Source: Marinobacter mangrovi (GTDB taxonomy: Bacteria; Pseudomonadota; Gammaproteobacteria; Pseudomonadales; Oleiphilaceae). From it: DNA of 64,000 nt. Shown one piece after another: positions 52,927 to 62,021 of the stretch. The stretch covers positions 1,116,001 through 1,180,000 of the forward strand of contig NZ_JAERVO010000001.1 of NCBI RefSeq assembly GCF_016798325.1, read 5' to 3'. Under the pieces are notes generated by a model, which did no database searches, was not told where the DNA came from, and saw nothing but the letters and a program-made list of their open reading frames with translations. The position numbers and the translations under genes are program-made. How positions within the stretch are numbered: position 1 is the first letter of the stretch; the number at the start of each line of letters is the position of its first letter.

Positions 52927-53664
52927 TCAGAAATCCAGGCCGGCGCTGATGAACGGTCCACCCAGATCCACGTCCATGGCGTCATCGCCATCTTCATAGT
53001 CGATGCTCATTTTACGATACCCGGCCTGCAGGCGCAGCACGGACAGGTCGTATTGCGCGTAGGCCGAGCCGTCGAGCAGCGAGTCGCCGCCATAGCTGAC
53101 GCCGTTACCCTCAACACCGACGGACAAACCGGTCAGCGGAAGATCAAAACGGGCGGCCGCATACAGCATGGGAACGACAGCGTCGATCTTGGTGCGCGTC
53201 GCGTTGCCGGCCACCGTGCGCTGTTCAACCTTCAGGTCGCCATCAAGCTTGCGCACGGTCAGGCCCGCATCCAGGTTGACCCAGTTATCCAGAAGCTCGT
53301 AATACATCGTCAAGTCAAGCTGGTCGATGTCCAGCTCGGAATGAACCGGTACGCCGGGAAGCAGATCACCAAAGCCATCGACCCCGACATTGCCGTTACC
53401 GCTCTGTTTGATCGCGGTGTAATTCACTCGAATGTTGGGAAGCACGGGAATCGGGTGTTCGAAAACCGCGGTCAGATTGACATTGTCGTCGCTGTCCAGA
53501 TTCAGATCGTCGTCGACGTCAACTTCGTCACTGTTCTGGCTGGCGGTACCGGTCAGGTCGGAGTCCCAGTAGCTGACCTGGGCACCCACACCCACCACAT
53601 CAGCCGCAGCCACGGAGCTAAAGCAGCCCAGGCCGCCCAGTAGTACGATGGCGGTTTTGCGCAT
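52927..53664 (-). CDS. TIGR04219-family outer-membrane beta-barrel protein
   Basis: A 245-residue outer-membrane protein with signal peptide ending SSVAAA and strands typical of the TIGR04219 family: VVGVGAQVSYWDSDLTG, VDDDLNLDSDDNVNLTAVFEHP, LPNIRVNYTAI, DLTMYYELLDNWVNLDAGL, ending GPFISAGLDF with the terminal Phe expected for barrel insertion by BAM. Function is unknown in the family. It is a single gene closed by the hairpin at 52875-52906. Confidence 0.9.
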   Translation of the reverse strand: MRKTAIVLLGGLGCFSSVAAADVVGVGAQVSYWDSDLTGTASQNSDEVDVDDDLNLDSDDNVNLTAVFEHPIPVLPNIRVNYTAIKQSGNGNVGVDGFGDLLPGVPVHSELDIDQLDLTMYYELLDNWVNLDAGLTVRKLDGDLKVEQRTVAGNATRTKIDAVVPMLYAAARFDLPLTGLSVGVEGNGVSYGGDSLLDGSAYAQYDLSVLRLQAGYRKMSIDYEDGDDAMDVDLGGPFISAGLDF

Positions 53665-53740
53665 GTGTCACCTTCCTGTTCTTGATGTGTTGTCGGTGGA
53701 TCAGGCCCGGCTGCCGATACCGGGCGACTACTCAGGGTCT

Positions 53741-54454
53741 TCAGTCGAACTGGATACCCAGCCGACGACCCACTTCCTCGTAGGCCTCAATCACTTCACC
53801 CAGGCCCTGACGGAAGCGGTCTTTGTCCATCTTCTTGCGGGTGTCCTTGTCCCAGATCCGACAGCCGTCGGGGCTGAACTCGTCACCCAGGACAATCTGA
53901 CCGTCGGAGCGGCCAAATTCCAGCTTGTAGTCCACCAACAGCATGCCGGCATCGTCGAACAGTTCCTTGAGCACGTCGTTGACCTTGTAGGTCAGCGTTT
54001 TCATTTGCGCCAGATCGTCTGCGCCGGCCCAGCCGAAGGTTTCCGCCAGTGATTCGTTGATCATTGGATCGTGCAGCGCGTCGTCCTTCAGGAACAGTTC
54101 GAAGGTCGGCGGCTGCAGGGCCTGCCCTTCCTCGACACCAAGACGACGGCACAGGCTGCCGGCGGCGTAGTTCCGGACGACACATTCGACCGGAAACATG
54201 TCCAGCTTCTTCACGAGCGATTCCACCGGAGACAGGACTTTCTCGAAATGCGTCGGGATGCCGGCCGCTTCCAGCTTCTCCATAATGAAGGCGTTGAAAC
54301 GGTTGTTGACCATCCCCTTGCGGGCCAGCTGTTCCTTCTTCTCACCATCGAAAGCCGAGGTGTCGTCGCGAAACAGCAGTACGAAGCGGTCGGGATCGTC
54401 GGTGCGGTAGACCGACTTGGCTTTACCTGAATAGAGCGCTTCGCGCTTTTCCAT
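53741..54454 (-). CDS. purC: Phosphoribosylaminoimidazole-succinocarboxamide synthase PurC
   Basis: A 237-residue SAICAR synthetase of purine synthesis, joining CAIR with aspartate. Marks: [20 protein letters not shown] (ATP site), [29 protein letters not shown], and [31 protein letters not shown]. Length equals E. coli PurC (237). It follows bamC by 55 bases, the common dapA-bamC-purC order. Confidence 0.97.
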   Translation of the reverse strand: MEKREALYSGKAKSVYRTDDPDRFVLLFRDDTSAFDGEKKEQLARKGMVNNRFNAFIMEKLEAAGIPTHFEKVLSPVESLVKKLDMFPVECVVRNYAAGSLCRRLGVEEGQALQPPTFELFLKDDALHDPMINESLAETFGWAGADDLAQMKTLTYKVNDVLKELFDDAGMLLVDYKLEFGRSDGQIVLGDEFSPDGCRIWDKDTRKKMDKDRFRQGLGEVIEAYEEVGRRLGIQFD

Positions 54455-54509
54455 TTTCTTTCTCCGGTGTGCGCGGCGGCCCTGGGAGCCGCCGGATAGA
54501 TTTTAACGA

Positions 54510-55565
54510 TTAATAGAGATGCTCGAACAGGGTCGACAACAAGCGGGCTGAACGATCGTCGCCGCTGTAATCCGGTGCGGTTTTCGTTCTCAGGTTCACC
54601 ACGTCGCCTTCCTTGCGGATGCTGACAAGATAGGTGTACTCCGGTTTATCGGGATCTGCAAACCAGTTGAACCAGCCCGACTCCCGCTCTTCTTCCGTGC
54701 GGAAATCCACATAGAACTGACCGGCACTGCGGTCGATATCGACTACCGGAACCTGCGCCTCGGACAGCGAGCGGGTCACTTCAGACCAGGCCCGATCGAA
54801 ACTCAAGTCCATCTCGATGTGGGGATCGCTGCTCTGGCCGGCGACCATCTTCACTTTCGGTGCGCTGGGAATATTGAGCGCTGCGCGGGAGTAGGACTTG
54901 GTGTCTTCCCGCTGTTTGAGGAAATCGCCCAGGTCAGACAGCAGCGTCCGCTCTTCTTTGGCATCGGAGGTTTCCGATGGCCACTGCAGCATGCCGTCCG
55001 GACGACCGTCGACCTTGCTCACGCGGAACTGGATCTCGGTGGTCTTGCGACGGACCCCCGGGGAAATCCGCGACTGCACCACCGTCAGCTTTTCAGGATT
55101 CTCATTGGTGATATCCAGCAGGTTGCGGGCCCGGGAACTGAAATCCGCCACTTCCGTCTGCAGCAGGCCAATCTGCGGGTTATCCCGCGCCACACCGAGT
55201 CCTCTGTCGGTCAGGTAGGACGACACCATCGGCCACACCCGTCCGGGGACTTCGTTGACCAGCAGCCATATTTGCCCGTTGAGCTCCTCGATCACGTAGT
55301 TCTGGTCAAGGATTTCGGACGTCATATCCGGCGGATTGGGGATTTCAAACTCACCGGTCGCCACCTGATCACCCGTCTGGGTCTCGCGGATGGGATAGGC
55401 CGGCTGGATGTGCTCGCGGGTTTGCCAGTCTGGCACTTTGACGCCTTTGCCGGTTGGCGCGTCGCGGTATTCATTGGAGCGGTCATGAATAATGCCGCAA
55501 CCTGACAGCAGGCCCAGCATCAAGGCGCCCGCCATCAGGCGGGCCGGTCGGGTTTCAGAACGCAT
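54510..55565 (-). CDS. bamC: Outer-membrane assembly lipoprotein BamC
   Basis: A 351-residue lipoprotein of the BAM complex. The signal peptide has the lipobox LLSGC. The flexible N-terminal segment follows, then helix-grip domains containing VNEVPGRVWPMVSSYLTDRGL and DRAWSEVTRSLSEAQVPVVDID. ATG 55565 has GGAG seven bases upstream; a TTG (55622) overlapping the dapA stop is less likely. It lies between dapA and purC. Confidence 0.93.
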   Translation of the reverse strand: MRSETRPARLMAGALMLGLLSGCGIIHDRSNEYRDAPTGKGVKVPDWQTREHIQPAYPIRETQTGDQVATGEFEIPNPPDMTSEILDQNYVIEELNGQIWLLVNEVPGRVWPMVSSYLTDRGLGVARDNPQIGLLQTEVADFSSRARNLLDITNENPEKLTVVQSRISPGVRRKTTEIQFRVSKVDGRPDGMLQWPSETSDAKEERTLLSDLGDFLKQREDTKSYSRAALNIPSAPKVKMVAGQSSDPHIEMDLSFDRAWSEVTRSLSEAQVPVVDIDRSAGQFYVDFRTEEERESGWFNWFADPDKPEYTYLVSIRKEGDVVNLRTKTAPDYSGDDRSARLLSTLFEHLY

Positions 55566-55618
55566 CAAACGACTCCGGGACGAGCCGCCTCGGCCCGCCC
55601 CCACCTGTTTGGATTGAT

Positions 55619-56494
55619 TCAAAGGACACCTGCGCTGGTCAGCGCCTCCTCGACCTCTGAATGGAATTTCGGATCAAGGGGGGTCAGCGGCAAACGGATG
55701 CCTTCGCTGATCAGGCCCATGCGATGCAGAGCCCACTTAACAGGAATCGGGTTGGCTTCGAGGAAGAGCTTGCGATGCAGCGGCATCAGCTTCTCGTTGA
55801 TTTGGGCCACCCGGTCCCGGTCCCCGGCAATGGCCGCTTCACACAGGTCAGCCATGCCCCGTGGCGCCACGTTGGCGGTCACAGAGATGTTGCCCTTGCC
55901 GCCGGCCAACATCAGGTCGGCTGCGGTCGCGTCGTCACCGGAATAGACCACCATACGACCCTCAACCCGCTGGATGAGTTCCTCACCACGCGGAATATTA
56001 CCGGTCGCGTCCTTGATACCCACGATGTTAGGGATATCGGCGAGGCGCTCGACCGTCTCGTTCATCATGTCGCAGGAGGTCCGGCCCGGTACGTTATAGA
56101 GGATCTGATCGACCGGTACGGCTTCGGCAATGGTCCGGAAATGACGATAAAGCCCTTCCTGGGTCGGCTTGTTGTAGTACGGCACAACGAGCAGGCAGGC
56201 GTCAGCGCCCAATTTGTGAGCCTCGGCCGTCAGTTCGATCGCTTCCCGCGTGGAGTTACCACCGGTGCCGGCAATCACTGCAATGCGACCATTCACCCGT
56301 TTGATAATATGGCCGATAACACGACAATGCTCATCCGGATCGAGGGTGGACGCCTCACCGGTCGTGCCGACGGCAACGATCCCGTGGGTGCCATTGTCCA
56401 GGTGGAAATCGACCAGGCGATCCAGCTCTTCCCAATGAATCTCTCCATCGGGGTGCATGGGGGTGGCCAGGGCGACGAGGCTACCAGTGATCAT
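55619..56494 (-). CDS. dapA: 4-hydroxy-tetrahydrodipicolinate synthase DapA
   Basis: A 291-residue TIM-barrel enzyme that condenses pyruvate and aspartate semialdehyde for lysine and cell-wall synthesis. It has the [10 protein letters not shown] substrate loop, [30 protein letters not shown] with the Arg/Tyr residues, and the Schiff-base Lys in VGIKDATGN. Length matches E. coli DapA (292). It is divergent from bcp and leads into bamC. Confidence 0.97.
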   Translation of the reverse strand: MITGSLVALATPMHPDGEIHWEELDRLVDFHLDNGTHGIVAVGTTGEASTLDPDEHCRVIGHIIKRVNGRIAVIAGTGGNSTREAIELTAEAHKLGADACLLVVPYYNKPTQEGLYRHFRTIAEAVPVDQILYNVPGRTSCDMMNETVERLADIPNIVGIKDATGNIPRGEELIQRVEGRMVVYSGDDATAADLMLAGGKGNISVTANVAPRGMADLCEAAIAGDRDRVAQINEKLMPLHRKLFLEANPIPVKWALHRMGLISEGIRLPLTPLDPKFHSEVEEALTSAGVL

Positions 56495-56533
56495 AATGAC
56501 TCCGTTCGCGTAAAACGGTAATGGTAATTGCGG

Positions 56534-56561
56534 CTGACAACCGAAACAACCATTCTATATG
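56534..56561 (+). promoter_or_regulatory. Possible sigma-70 promoter of bcp
   Basis: Plus strand: CTGACA (56534-56539), 16-base spacer, TATATG (56556-56561), about 65 bases before the bcp start. The -10 box is good, the -35 fair. Confidence 0.35.
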
Positions 56562-56625
56562 ACCGCCTGACAGACTTTTCATCGTAGAACCCATTGAACC
56601 ATTCATTTCACAGCAAGGAGATGCC

Positions 56626-57096
56626 ATGAGCACCGTAGAATTGAACCAACCGGTTCCGGATTTCACCCTGCCGGCCACCGGCGAGCAGGACATCAGCCTG
56701 TCTGATTTTCGCGGCAAGAAAAACGTTGTCATTTACTTCTACCCGAAGGACAGCACCCCGGGTTGCACCACCGAAGGCGGCGATTTCCGCGACCATCATG
56801 ACGCTTTCGAGAAGGCGGACACGGTGATCTTCGGGGTCTCCCGAGACGGCATCAAGTCACACGAGAACTTCAAGGCCAAGCAGTCGTTCCCCTTCGAACT
56901 GCTGTCCGACAAGGAAGAAACCGTGTGCAAGCTGTTTGACGTTATCAAGCTCAAGAAGATGTACGGCAAGGAAAGCCTGGGCGTGGAACGCAGCACGTTC
57001 CTGATCGACAAGGAAGGCGTGCTGCGCCAGGAATGGCGCAAAGTGAAGGTGAAAGGACACGTTGAAGAGGTCCTGGAAGCCGCACAGGGCCTTTAA
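56626..57096 (+). CDS. bcp: Thiol peroxidase / peroxiredoxin Bcp
   Basis: A 156-residue AhpC/TSA-family peroxiredoxin reducing hydroperoxides. The peroxidatic Cys is in FYPKDSTPGCTTEGGDFRD. The usual resolving Cys five residues later is absent (CTTEGG), so it is likely a 1-Cys or atypical form; another Cys occurs in EETVCKLFDV. AAGGAG lies before the ATG. It is divergent from dapA and ends before a strong hairpin facing perM. Confidence 0.95.
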   Translation: MSTVELNQPVPDFTLPATGEQDISLSDFRGKKNVVIYFYPKDSTPGCTTEGGDFRDHHDAFEKADTVIFGVSRDGIKSHENFKAKQSFPFELLSDKEETVCKLFDVIKLKKMYGKESLGVERSTFLIDKEGVLRQEWRKVKVKGHVEEVLEAAQGL

Positions 57097-57104
57097 GCCC
57101 TGAG

Positions 57105-57131
57105 CTGACGGCAGGCCACGCCTGCCGTCAG
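57105..57131. terminator. Hairpin between convergent bcp and perM
   Basis: Perfect 11-base stem CTGACGGCAGG / CCTGCCGTCAG with loop CCACG, eight bases after the bcp stop. There is no long T run, but the position between convergent genes suggests a shared terminator. Confidence 0.55.
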
Positions 57132-57140
57132 TATCCCGGA

Positions 57141-58226
57141 CTACTCGGCAGCCCGCTTATCCTCGGGCGGCAACGAATAATGCACCGGCCACGCTGCGAA
57201 AATGGCCTTCAGCATGGTGGCCAGCGGAATCGCGAAGAACACGCCCCACAACCCCCAGATACCGCCAAAGAACAGCACCGCGATGATGATCACGACCGGG
57301 TGAAGATTGTTCACCTCGGAGAAAAGGACCGGCACCAGTACGTTACCGTCCAGCGCCTGGATGATGCCGTAAACTACCATCAGCCAGATGAACTCGCTGC
57401 TCCAGCCAAAGGCAAACAGGCCGATCATGGCCACCGGCACGGTCACCACCGCTGCCCCGATATAGGGGATGACGACCGACAGGCCCACCAGCAGGGACAG
57501 CAAGGCCGCATAGGGCAACCCCATCAACCGGAACGCCACAAAGGTCGCGCCACCAACGATGACGATTTCGAGGGCCTTGCCTCGCACGTAATTGGCGCAT
57601 TGCTGGTTCACCTCGGCCCAGATGCGGCGCATCATCGGGCGCTGCTGCGGCAGGGTCGACGCCAGGGCCCGCACCAGGAGGTCGCGATCCTTCAGGAAGA
57701 AGAACACCAGGATCGGCAGCAGGACCAGGTAGATGAGGATCGCCATGACGTCGGGAATGCTCGACAGGGAAAACGAGACCAACCACTGGGTGAAGTTGGC
57801 GGCCTCACTGGTGGCCTGCTGATACAGGTTGTTGATCTGTGCCATCGACACCAGATGCGGGTACTCCTGGGGCAGCAGCTCCAGATAGGCCTGCATTTCC
57901 CGGAACATGCGCGGCGTTTCGCCAGCCAGCGACGTCAACTGCGACCACAACAACGGCATCATGCCCAGCAGGAAACCCACCAGAACGCCCAGAAAGAGCA
58001 GGAAGACGAGTATCACGGCCACCAGGTTGGGCACCCCGTGATTCGTCATTTTGGTGACGAGCCCTTGCAGGATAAAGGCAATGATCACGGCGGCGATCAC
58101 TGGCGCCAGCGTATCCCCCATCCAGATCACGGCCAGCGTCCCGAGAATCAACAGCAGGAACAGGATGACCGCTTCATCATCCGAAAAGTATTTGTGGGCC
58201 AGCGCCCGGATAATTCTGACCATCAA
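57141..58226 (-). CDS. perM: AI-2E/PerM-family transporter
   Basis: A 361-residue polytopic membrane protein with about eight helices. Motifs of the PerM/TqsA family: LLLILGTLAVIWMGDTLAPVIAAVIIAFILQGL, a cytoplasmic central region, LPYAALLSLLVGLSVVIPYIGAAVVTVPV and PVLFSEVNNLHPVVIIIAVLFFGG. Substrates vary (autoinducer-2 or others); which applies here is unknown. It starts nine bases after the TusA gene and is probably co-transcribed. Confidence 0.93.
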   Translation of the reverse strand: MMVRIIRALAHKYFSDDEAVILFLLLILGTLAVIWMGDTLAPVIAAVIIAFILQGLVTKMTNHGVPNLVAVILVFLLFLGVLVGFLLGMMPLLWSQLTSLAGETPRMFREMQAYLELLPQEYPHLVSMAQINNLYQQATSEAANFTQWLVSFSLSSIPDVMAILIYLVLLPILVFFFLKDRDLLVRALASTLPQQRPMMRRIWAEVNQQCANYVRGKALEIVIVGGATFVAFRLMGLPYAALLSLLVGLSVVIPYIGAAVVTVPVAMIGLFAFGWSSEFIWLMVVYGIIQALDGNVLVPVLFSEVNNLHPVVIIIAVLFFGGIWGLWGVFFAIPLATMLKAIFAAWPVHYSLPPEDKRAAE

Positions 58227-58235
58227 CCGCTCCGT

Positions 58236-58469
58236 CTAACGCGAATCGCCACAGCGTATCAGAAAACGGAAGATCCCCTCGGATTCTTCTGCCTTTTCCA
58301 GAACATGCTGGGTTAATTTCAGGAAAGACGGGATATCTTTGGCCGATCCCGGGTCTGTAGAGATAACTTCCAGGTTGTCGCCCGGCTGCATGCTATTGAG
58401 CTGGAGCTTGGTCTTGAGCAGCGGCATGGGACAACGAAGCCCGCTGGTGTCCAGAAAGTGGTCTGCCAT
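58236..58469 (-). CDS. tusA: Sulfurtransferase TusA
   Basis: A 77-residue TusA/YhhP-family sulfur carrier (sulfur relay for tRNA thiolation and other uses). The hallmark is LDTSGLRCPMPLLKTK with the catalytic Cys in RCPMP. ATG 58469 is preferred over TTG 58487; the ribosome site is weak in either case. It is coupled to perM and divergent from bepA, with a MITE-like element between. Confidence 0.93.
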   Translation of the reverse strand: MADHFLDTSGLRCPMPLLKTKLQLNSMQPGDNLEVISTDPGSAKDIPSFLKLTQHVLEKAEESEGIFRFLIRCGDSR

Positions 58470-58540
58470 AGTATCGGATACTTCCAAAGTCGCTTGAATC
58501 TGTCATGATCCACCGTGTAAACATAAGCGCACACCGTAAA

Positions 58541-58698
58541 GAGGATGTTGCAAAAGCGTCGCGAGCGATAGCCAGACAAGGCGAAAATCAACGAAAGAGC
58601 GCAGTTTACGGGCTGTAAATGAGCATCTTGATCGGACTCGCGCACGAGGCGATTTTCAACGCCGCATGGCTGAGCGCAGTAGCTTTTGCAACATCCTC
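58541..58698. mobile_element. 158-bp MITE-like element
   Basis: Perfect 17-base terminal inverted repeats GAGGATGTTGCAAAAGC (58541-58557) and its complement (58682-58698). The interior has further imperfect self-complementarity (CAGACAAGGCGAAAATC against GCGATTTTCAACGCCGC) and no gene. It occupies most of the 265-base gap between the divergent tusA and bepA genes, so it may affect both promoters. The mobilising transposase is not in the window. Confidence 0.8.
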
Positions 58699-58734
58699 TA
58701 ACAATCATGTCATCAGGAGTATATCAGGCCCGCT

Positions 58735-60210
58735 ATGAATCACGTGTTAGTCCCCCACTTTTGTCGTAAGGGACTCCTGGGGCTGACGGCAGGATTGGCA
58801 ATCTGCCTGGCGACAGCGACGCCCGTTTACGCCGACGACAGCAACCTGCCCTCTCTGGGTGGCGTTGGCGGAGGCCTGATTTCCGAACAGCAGGAAGCCG
58901 CTATAGGCCAGCAGGTCCTGCAATCAATCCGCCGCTCCACCCCGGAGATCGGGGATCCCCTGGTTCTGGATTATTTGTCGACGGTGGTTCACCGGTTGTT
59001 GCCCTACGCCGCGCTGCAGAACCGCAACCTCAGTATGGTGGTGATCGATAGCGACGCCATCAACGCGTTTGCCGTTCCCGGCGGCGTTATCGGCGTTAAC
59101 GGCGGCCTGTTCCTGAACGCCGAAACCGAGCAGGAATTCGCGTCGGTCATGGCCCACGAACTGGGTCACCTGGTTCAGCGTCATTTCGCCCGCCGCATGG
59201 AGCGTCAGGAACAGAACGCACCCCTGGCCATGGCCGGCATGCTGGCCGGGATTATCCTGTCCGCGGTGACCAAATCCGATGTCGGCATTGCCACGATCGC
59301 CGGCTCCCAGGCCGCGGCCGTGCAGAATATGCTTCAGTACAGCCGCTCCAATGAGCGGGAGGCGGACCGCGTGGGTCTCGACATGTTGGCCGCTGCCGGA
59401 TTCGATCCGCACGGCATGCCGGAAATGTTCGAAATCATGATGCGCCAGAGTCGCCTGCAGGGCAGCGAGGTTCCGGAATACCTCTCGACGCACCCCCTGA
59501 CCCAGAACCGGATCTCGGATTCCCGCAGCCGCGCCAATCAGTATCCATCCGAGAACTACCAGGATTCCATGGAATATCACCTGGTTCGCGCCCGGGTAAT
59601 GGTGCATTACGCCCAGACGCCTGAGAAAGCCGTTGAAATCTTTCAGCAGTATGTCGACCAGAAGGACACCCTGCCCCCGCCGTCTGCACGCTACGGACTT
59701 GCCGTGGCCAAATTGGCCGCAGACGACGCAGCTGGTGCGGAGAAGATCCTGAAAGACCTGCTGAACGACTACCCCGGGCGCATCACGTTCCAGGTCACGC
59801 TGGCCGAAACGCTGACCCAGGAGAAAAAAACCGAAGAAGCCATCTCGCTGATGGACGATGCCCTGCACCGCAACCCGGGCAATTACCCGATCCGCTATCA
59901 GTTGGCCGACTCCCTTTACGCAGGCAACCATGCCCAGAGAGCGGCCGAGGTTTACAGCAAGTTGGCCAACGACTACCCCGACAAGGCCTATATCTGGCTG
60001 AAACTGTCCGACGCCGAAGGTCAGGCCCGCAATATTGTGGGCGTGCACCGGGCCCGGGCCGAGTACTATCTGCTGATGGGCGACCATGAAGCGGCGATAC
60101 GCCAGCTCCGCGAAGCCCAGAACAAGGCACCGCCCGGCACGCCAACCCGGGAAATTGTGACTCAACGCCTGTCGCAGATCACCCGGGCCATGCACGAAGC
60201 ACAGCAGTAG
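58735..60210 (+). CDS. bepA: M48 metalloprotease with TPR domain (BepA/YfgC)
   Basis: A 491-residue periplasmic protease/chaperone that helps LptD and BAM substrates assemble. Signal peptide ends near TPVYADD. The zinc motif HExxH is in VMAHELGHLVQRH, with the third ligand Glu in RSNEREADRVGLDML. A C-terminal TPR superhelix (residues ~300-480: ARYGLAVAKLAADDAAGAEKIL, YPIRYQLADSLYAGNHAQRA) follows. Length matches E. coli BepA (487). The MITE-like element lies directly upstream. Confidence 0.95.
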   Translation: MNHVLVPHFCRKGLLGLTAGLAICLATATPVYADDSNLPSLGGVGGGLISEQQEAAIGQQVLQSIRRSTPEIGDPLVLDYLSTVVHRLLPYAALQNRNLSMVVIDSDAINAFAVPGGVIGVNGGLFLNAETEQEFASVMAHELGHLVQRHFARRMERQEQNAPLAMAGMLAGIILSAVTKSDVGIATIAGSQAAAVQNMLQYSRSNEREADRVGLDMLAAAGFDPHGMPEMFEIMMRQSRLQGSEVPEYLSTHPLTQNRISDSRSRANQYPSENYQDSMEYHLVRARVMVHYAQTPEKAVEIFQQYVDQKDTLPPPSARYGLAVAKLAADDAAGAEKILKDLLNDYPGRITFQVTLAETLTQEKKTEEAISLMDDALHRNPGNYPIRYQLADSLYAGNHAQRAAEVYSKLANDYPDKAYIWLKLSDAEGQARNIVGVHRARAEYYLLMGDHEAAIRQLREAQNKAPPGTPTREIVTQRLSQITRAMHEAQQ

Positions 60211-60277
60211 GAAGAGATTCCAAAGAAGAAGGGAATACCGGATAGCCCGCGTCAGCCATCCGGTTAAGCCACACCGA

Positions 60278-61339
60278 TCAGGCGTTACCCGCCGCCTTGA
60301 GGTTCATCGAGGCGGTGAAATCGAGCATCCGGCGCAGGGGCCGCAACGCCTCTTCGCGCAGCGTCTCATCCACATGAATTTCCTGATCCCCTGTTTGCAG
60401 GACATGAAGCAGGTTTTCCAGGCCGTTCATTGCCATCCAGGGACAATGAGCGCAACTGCGACACGTGGCGCCATTACCCGCCGTAGGCGCTTCGATCAGC
60501 GTCTTGTTCGGCGCCAGCTGCTGCATCTTGTAGAAAATGCCGTTGTCGGTGGCGACCACAAAGCGCTCGTTGGGAAGCGTCTGCACCGCGTGAATCAGCT
60601 GGGATGTGGAGCCCACCACGTCGGCCATTTCCACCACCGCTTCCGGTGATTCCGGGTGGACCAGAATCGCGGCATCCGGATACAGCGCCTTGAGATCATC
60701 GACACCGCGGGCCTTGAACTCTTCATGGACGATACAGGAGCCGTCCCAAAGCAGCATATCAGCGCCGGTGGTGCGTTCGATATAACCGCCCAGATGCTTG
60801 TCCGGCGCCCACAGGATCTTCTCGCCACGAGCGTCCAGATGTTCAACGATGCTCTGCGCGCAACTTGAGGTGACGACCCAGTCCGCCCGTGCTTTAACCG
60901 CAGCAGACGTATTGGCATAAACCACCACGGTCCGGTCCGGATGCGCATCGCAGTAAGCACTGAACTCGTCGGCAGGACAGCCCACATCCAGCGAGCAGGT
61001 GGCCTCCAGCGTCGGCATCAGGACGGTCTTTTCCGGGTTCAGGATCTTGGCGGTTTCGCCCATGAACTTCACGCCGGCAACCACGACTGTCGTCGCGGAA
61101 TGCTGGTTTCCGAAACGGGCCATCTCCAGGGAATCCGCCACACAGCCACCGGTTTCTTCCGCCAGACGCTGGATGTCGGGGTCGGTGTAATAGTGGGCGA
61201 CCAACACGGCATCACGAGCTTTCAGCTCGGCCTTGATGGCGTCTTCAAGGCGACGTTTCTCGTCGACGCTCAACGACCGCGGTTCCGCCTCATGGGCAAG
61301 ATGTTCCTGTACCAGGATTCTGTCTTTGGCATTTACCAT
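60278..61339 (-). CDS. nadA: Quinolinate synthase NadA
   Basis: A 353-residue [4Fe-4S] enzyme that makes quinolinate from iminoaspartate and DHAP for NAD. The cluster Cys residues are seen in [29 protein letters not shown] and [13 protein letters not shown]. Other motifs: [20 protein letters not shown] and [18 protein letters not shown] 61339 is the natural start; the longer frame upstream is not part of the gene. An extended -10 promoter is located about 115 bases upstream. Confidence 0.96.
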   Translation of the reverse strand: MVNAKDRILVQEHLAHEAEPRSLSVDEKRRLEDAIKAELKARDAVLVAHYYTDPDIQRLAEETGGCVADSLEMARFGNQHSATTVVVAGVKFMGETAKILNPEKTVLMPTLEATCSLDVGCPADEFSAYCDAHPDRTVVVYANTSAAVKARADWVVTSSCAQSIVEHLDARGEKILWAPDKHLGGYIERTTGADMLLWDGSCIVHEEFKARGVDDLKALYPDAAILVHPESPEAVVEMADVVGSTSQLIHAVQTLPNERFVVATDNGIFYKMQQLAPNKTLIEAPTAGNGATCRSCAHCPWMAMNGLENLLHVLQTGDQEIHVDETLREEALRPLRRMLDFTASMNLKAAGNA

Positions 61340-61455
61340 GAATTCTCTTCTCTCACCTGTCGCCCGACATGTCCCTTGGACCGCTCTTTGGCCATCCAGA
61401 TCCGCATCGCCCATGCCGGCCGTGGATAATGCCCTGTAAATGGGGGCAAACCGGG

Positions 61456-61464
61456 ATTATAGCA
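61456..61464 (-). promoter_or_regulatory. Extended -10 promoter of nadA
   Basis: Minus strand TGCTATAAT: a perfect TATAAT with the TG extension. The -35 (TTAATG) is poor, as tolerated with an extended -10. Transcription would start near 61449, giving a leader of about 110 bases. Confidence 0.5.
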
Positions 61465-61606
61465 ACCCTTGGAGCGACACATTAACGTCATGGTTGCATG
61501 ATAAGGCAGTCGCCGGACGGTTCCCATACCTGAGCTTGCGCCCGGCGACCTGAAACGGCCATAACCACATGATCAGGCAAGGATTGCCGACCATCAGGCA
61601 ATAAAA

Positions 61607-61630
61607 AAGGGGAGCCTTGGGCTCCCCTTT
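61607..61630 (-). terminator. Rho-independent terminator after the tRNA-Lys pair
   Basis: Hairpin AAAGGGGAGCC / GGCTCCCCTTT with a short loop; on the minus strand it continues with TTTTTTATT. It lies 26 bases past the second tRNA-Lys. Confidence 0.85.
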
Positions 61631-61656
61631 CAGGTGGCAGTGTCGCCTGCCTTGTT

Positions 61657-61732
61657 TGGTGGGTCGTGATGGATTCGAACCATCGACCAATTGGTTAAAA
61701 GCCAACTGCTCTACCAACTGAGCTAACGACCC
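61657..61732 (-). tRNA. tRNA-Lys (TTT), copy 1
   Basis: A 76-base cloverleaf with encoded CCA. Acceptor GGGTCGT pairs with ACGACCC; anticodon stem GTTGG/CCAAT holds loop CTTTTAA with anticodon TTT; T-arm GATGGTTCGAATCCATC. Identical to the gene at 61811-61886, which precedes it in transcription. Confidence 0.96.
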
Positions 61733-61810
61733 AAAACGGTCTGCGATTTTCCCCGACGAATCAGGCCATTATCGCTTGGAAGCCGCTTCAAAGCGCCTCC
61801 CTCAAATAGG

Positions 61811-61886
61811 TGGTGGGTCGTGATGGATTCGAACCATCGACCAATTGGTTAAAAGCCAACTGCTCTACCAACTGAGCTAACGACCC
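61811..61886 (-). tRNA. tRNA-Lys (TTT), copy 2
   Basis: Same 76-base sequence as 61657-61732, 78 bases upstream of it, under a common promoter (61901-61928). A tandem duplication that raises tRNA-Lys dosage. Confidence 0.96.
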
Positions 61887-61900
61887 CGAACGAGGCGCAT

Positions 61901-61928
61901 ATGGTACGGATTTTTTTTCGCTTGGCAA
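61901..61928 (-). promoter_or_regulatory. Sigma-70 promoter of the tRNA-Lys genes
   Basis: Minus strand: TTGCCA (61928-61923), 16-base A-rich spacer, TACCAT (61906-61901). Transcription would start a few bases before the first tRNA. Confidence 0.5.
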
Positions 61929-62021
61929 GCCCCAGTTCCAGGAAATTTTCTGAATTCCTCAGAAAACATCAACCGCAACAAAAACCTGCTTACAAACCGA
62001 CCAATGCGACCCCGGTTTTGA

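Larger units (their letters stand above)
61340..61656. other. 317-base region between nadA and the tRNA-Lys genes
   Basis: No gene. Next to nadA is its leader and an extended -10 promoter (61456-61464); at the other end is the terminator of the tRNA genes (61607-61630). Nothing else is seen between them. Confidence 0.6.

Noticed and set aside
61657-61886. Direct repeat in the nadA-cpoB gap considered as an attachment site or element
   Set aside because: It is simply two identical tRNA-Lys genes in tandem, with no integrase nearby.
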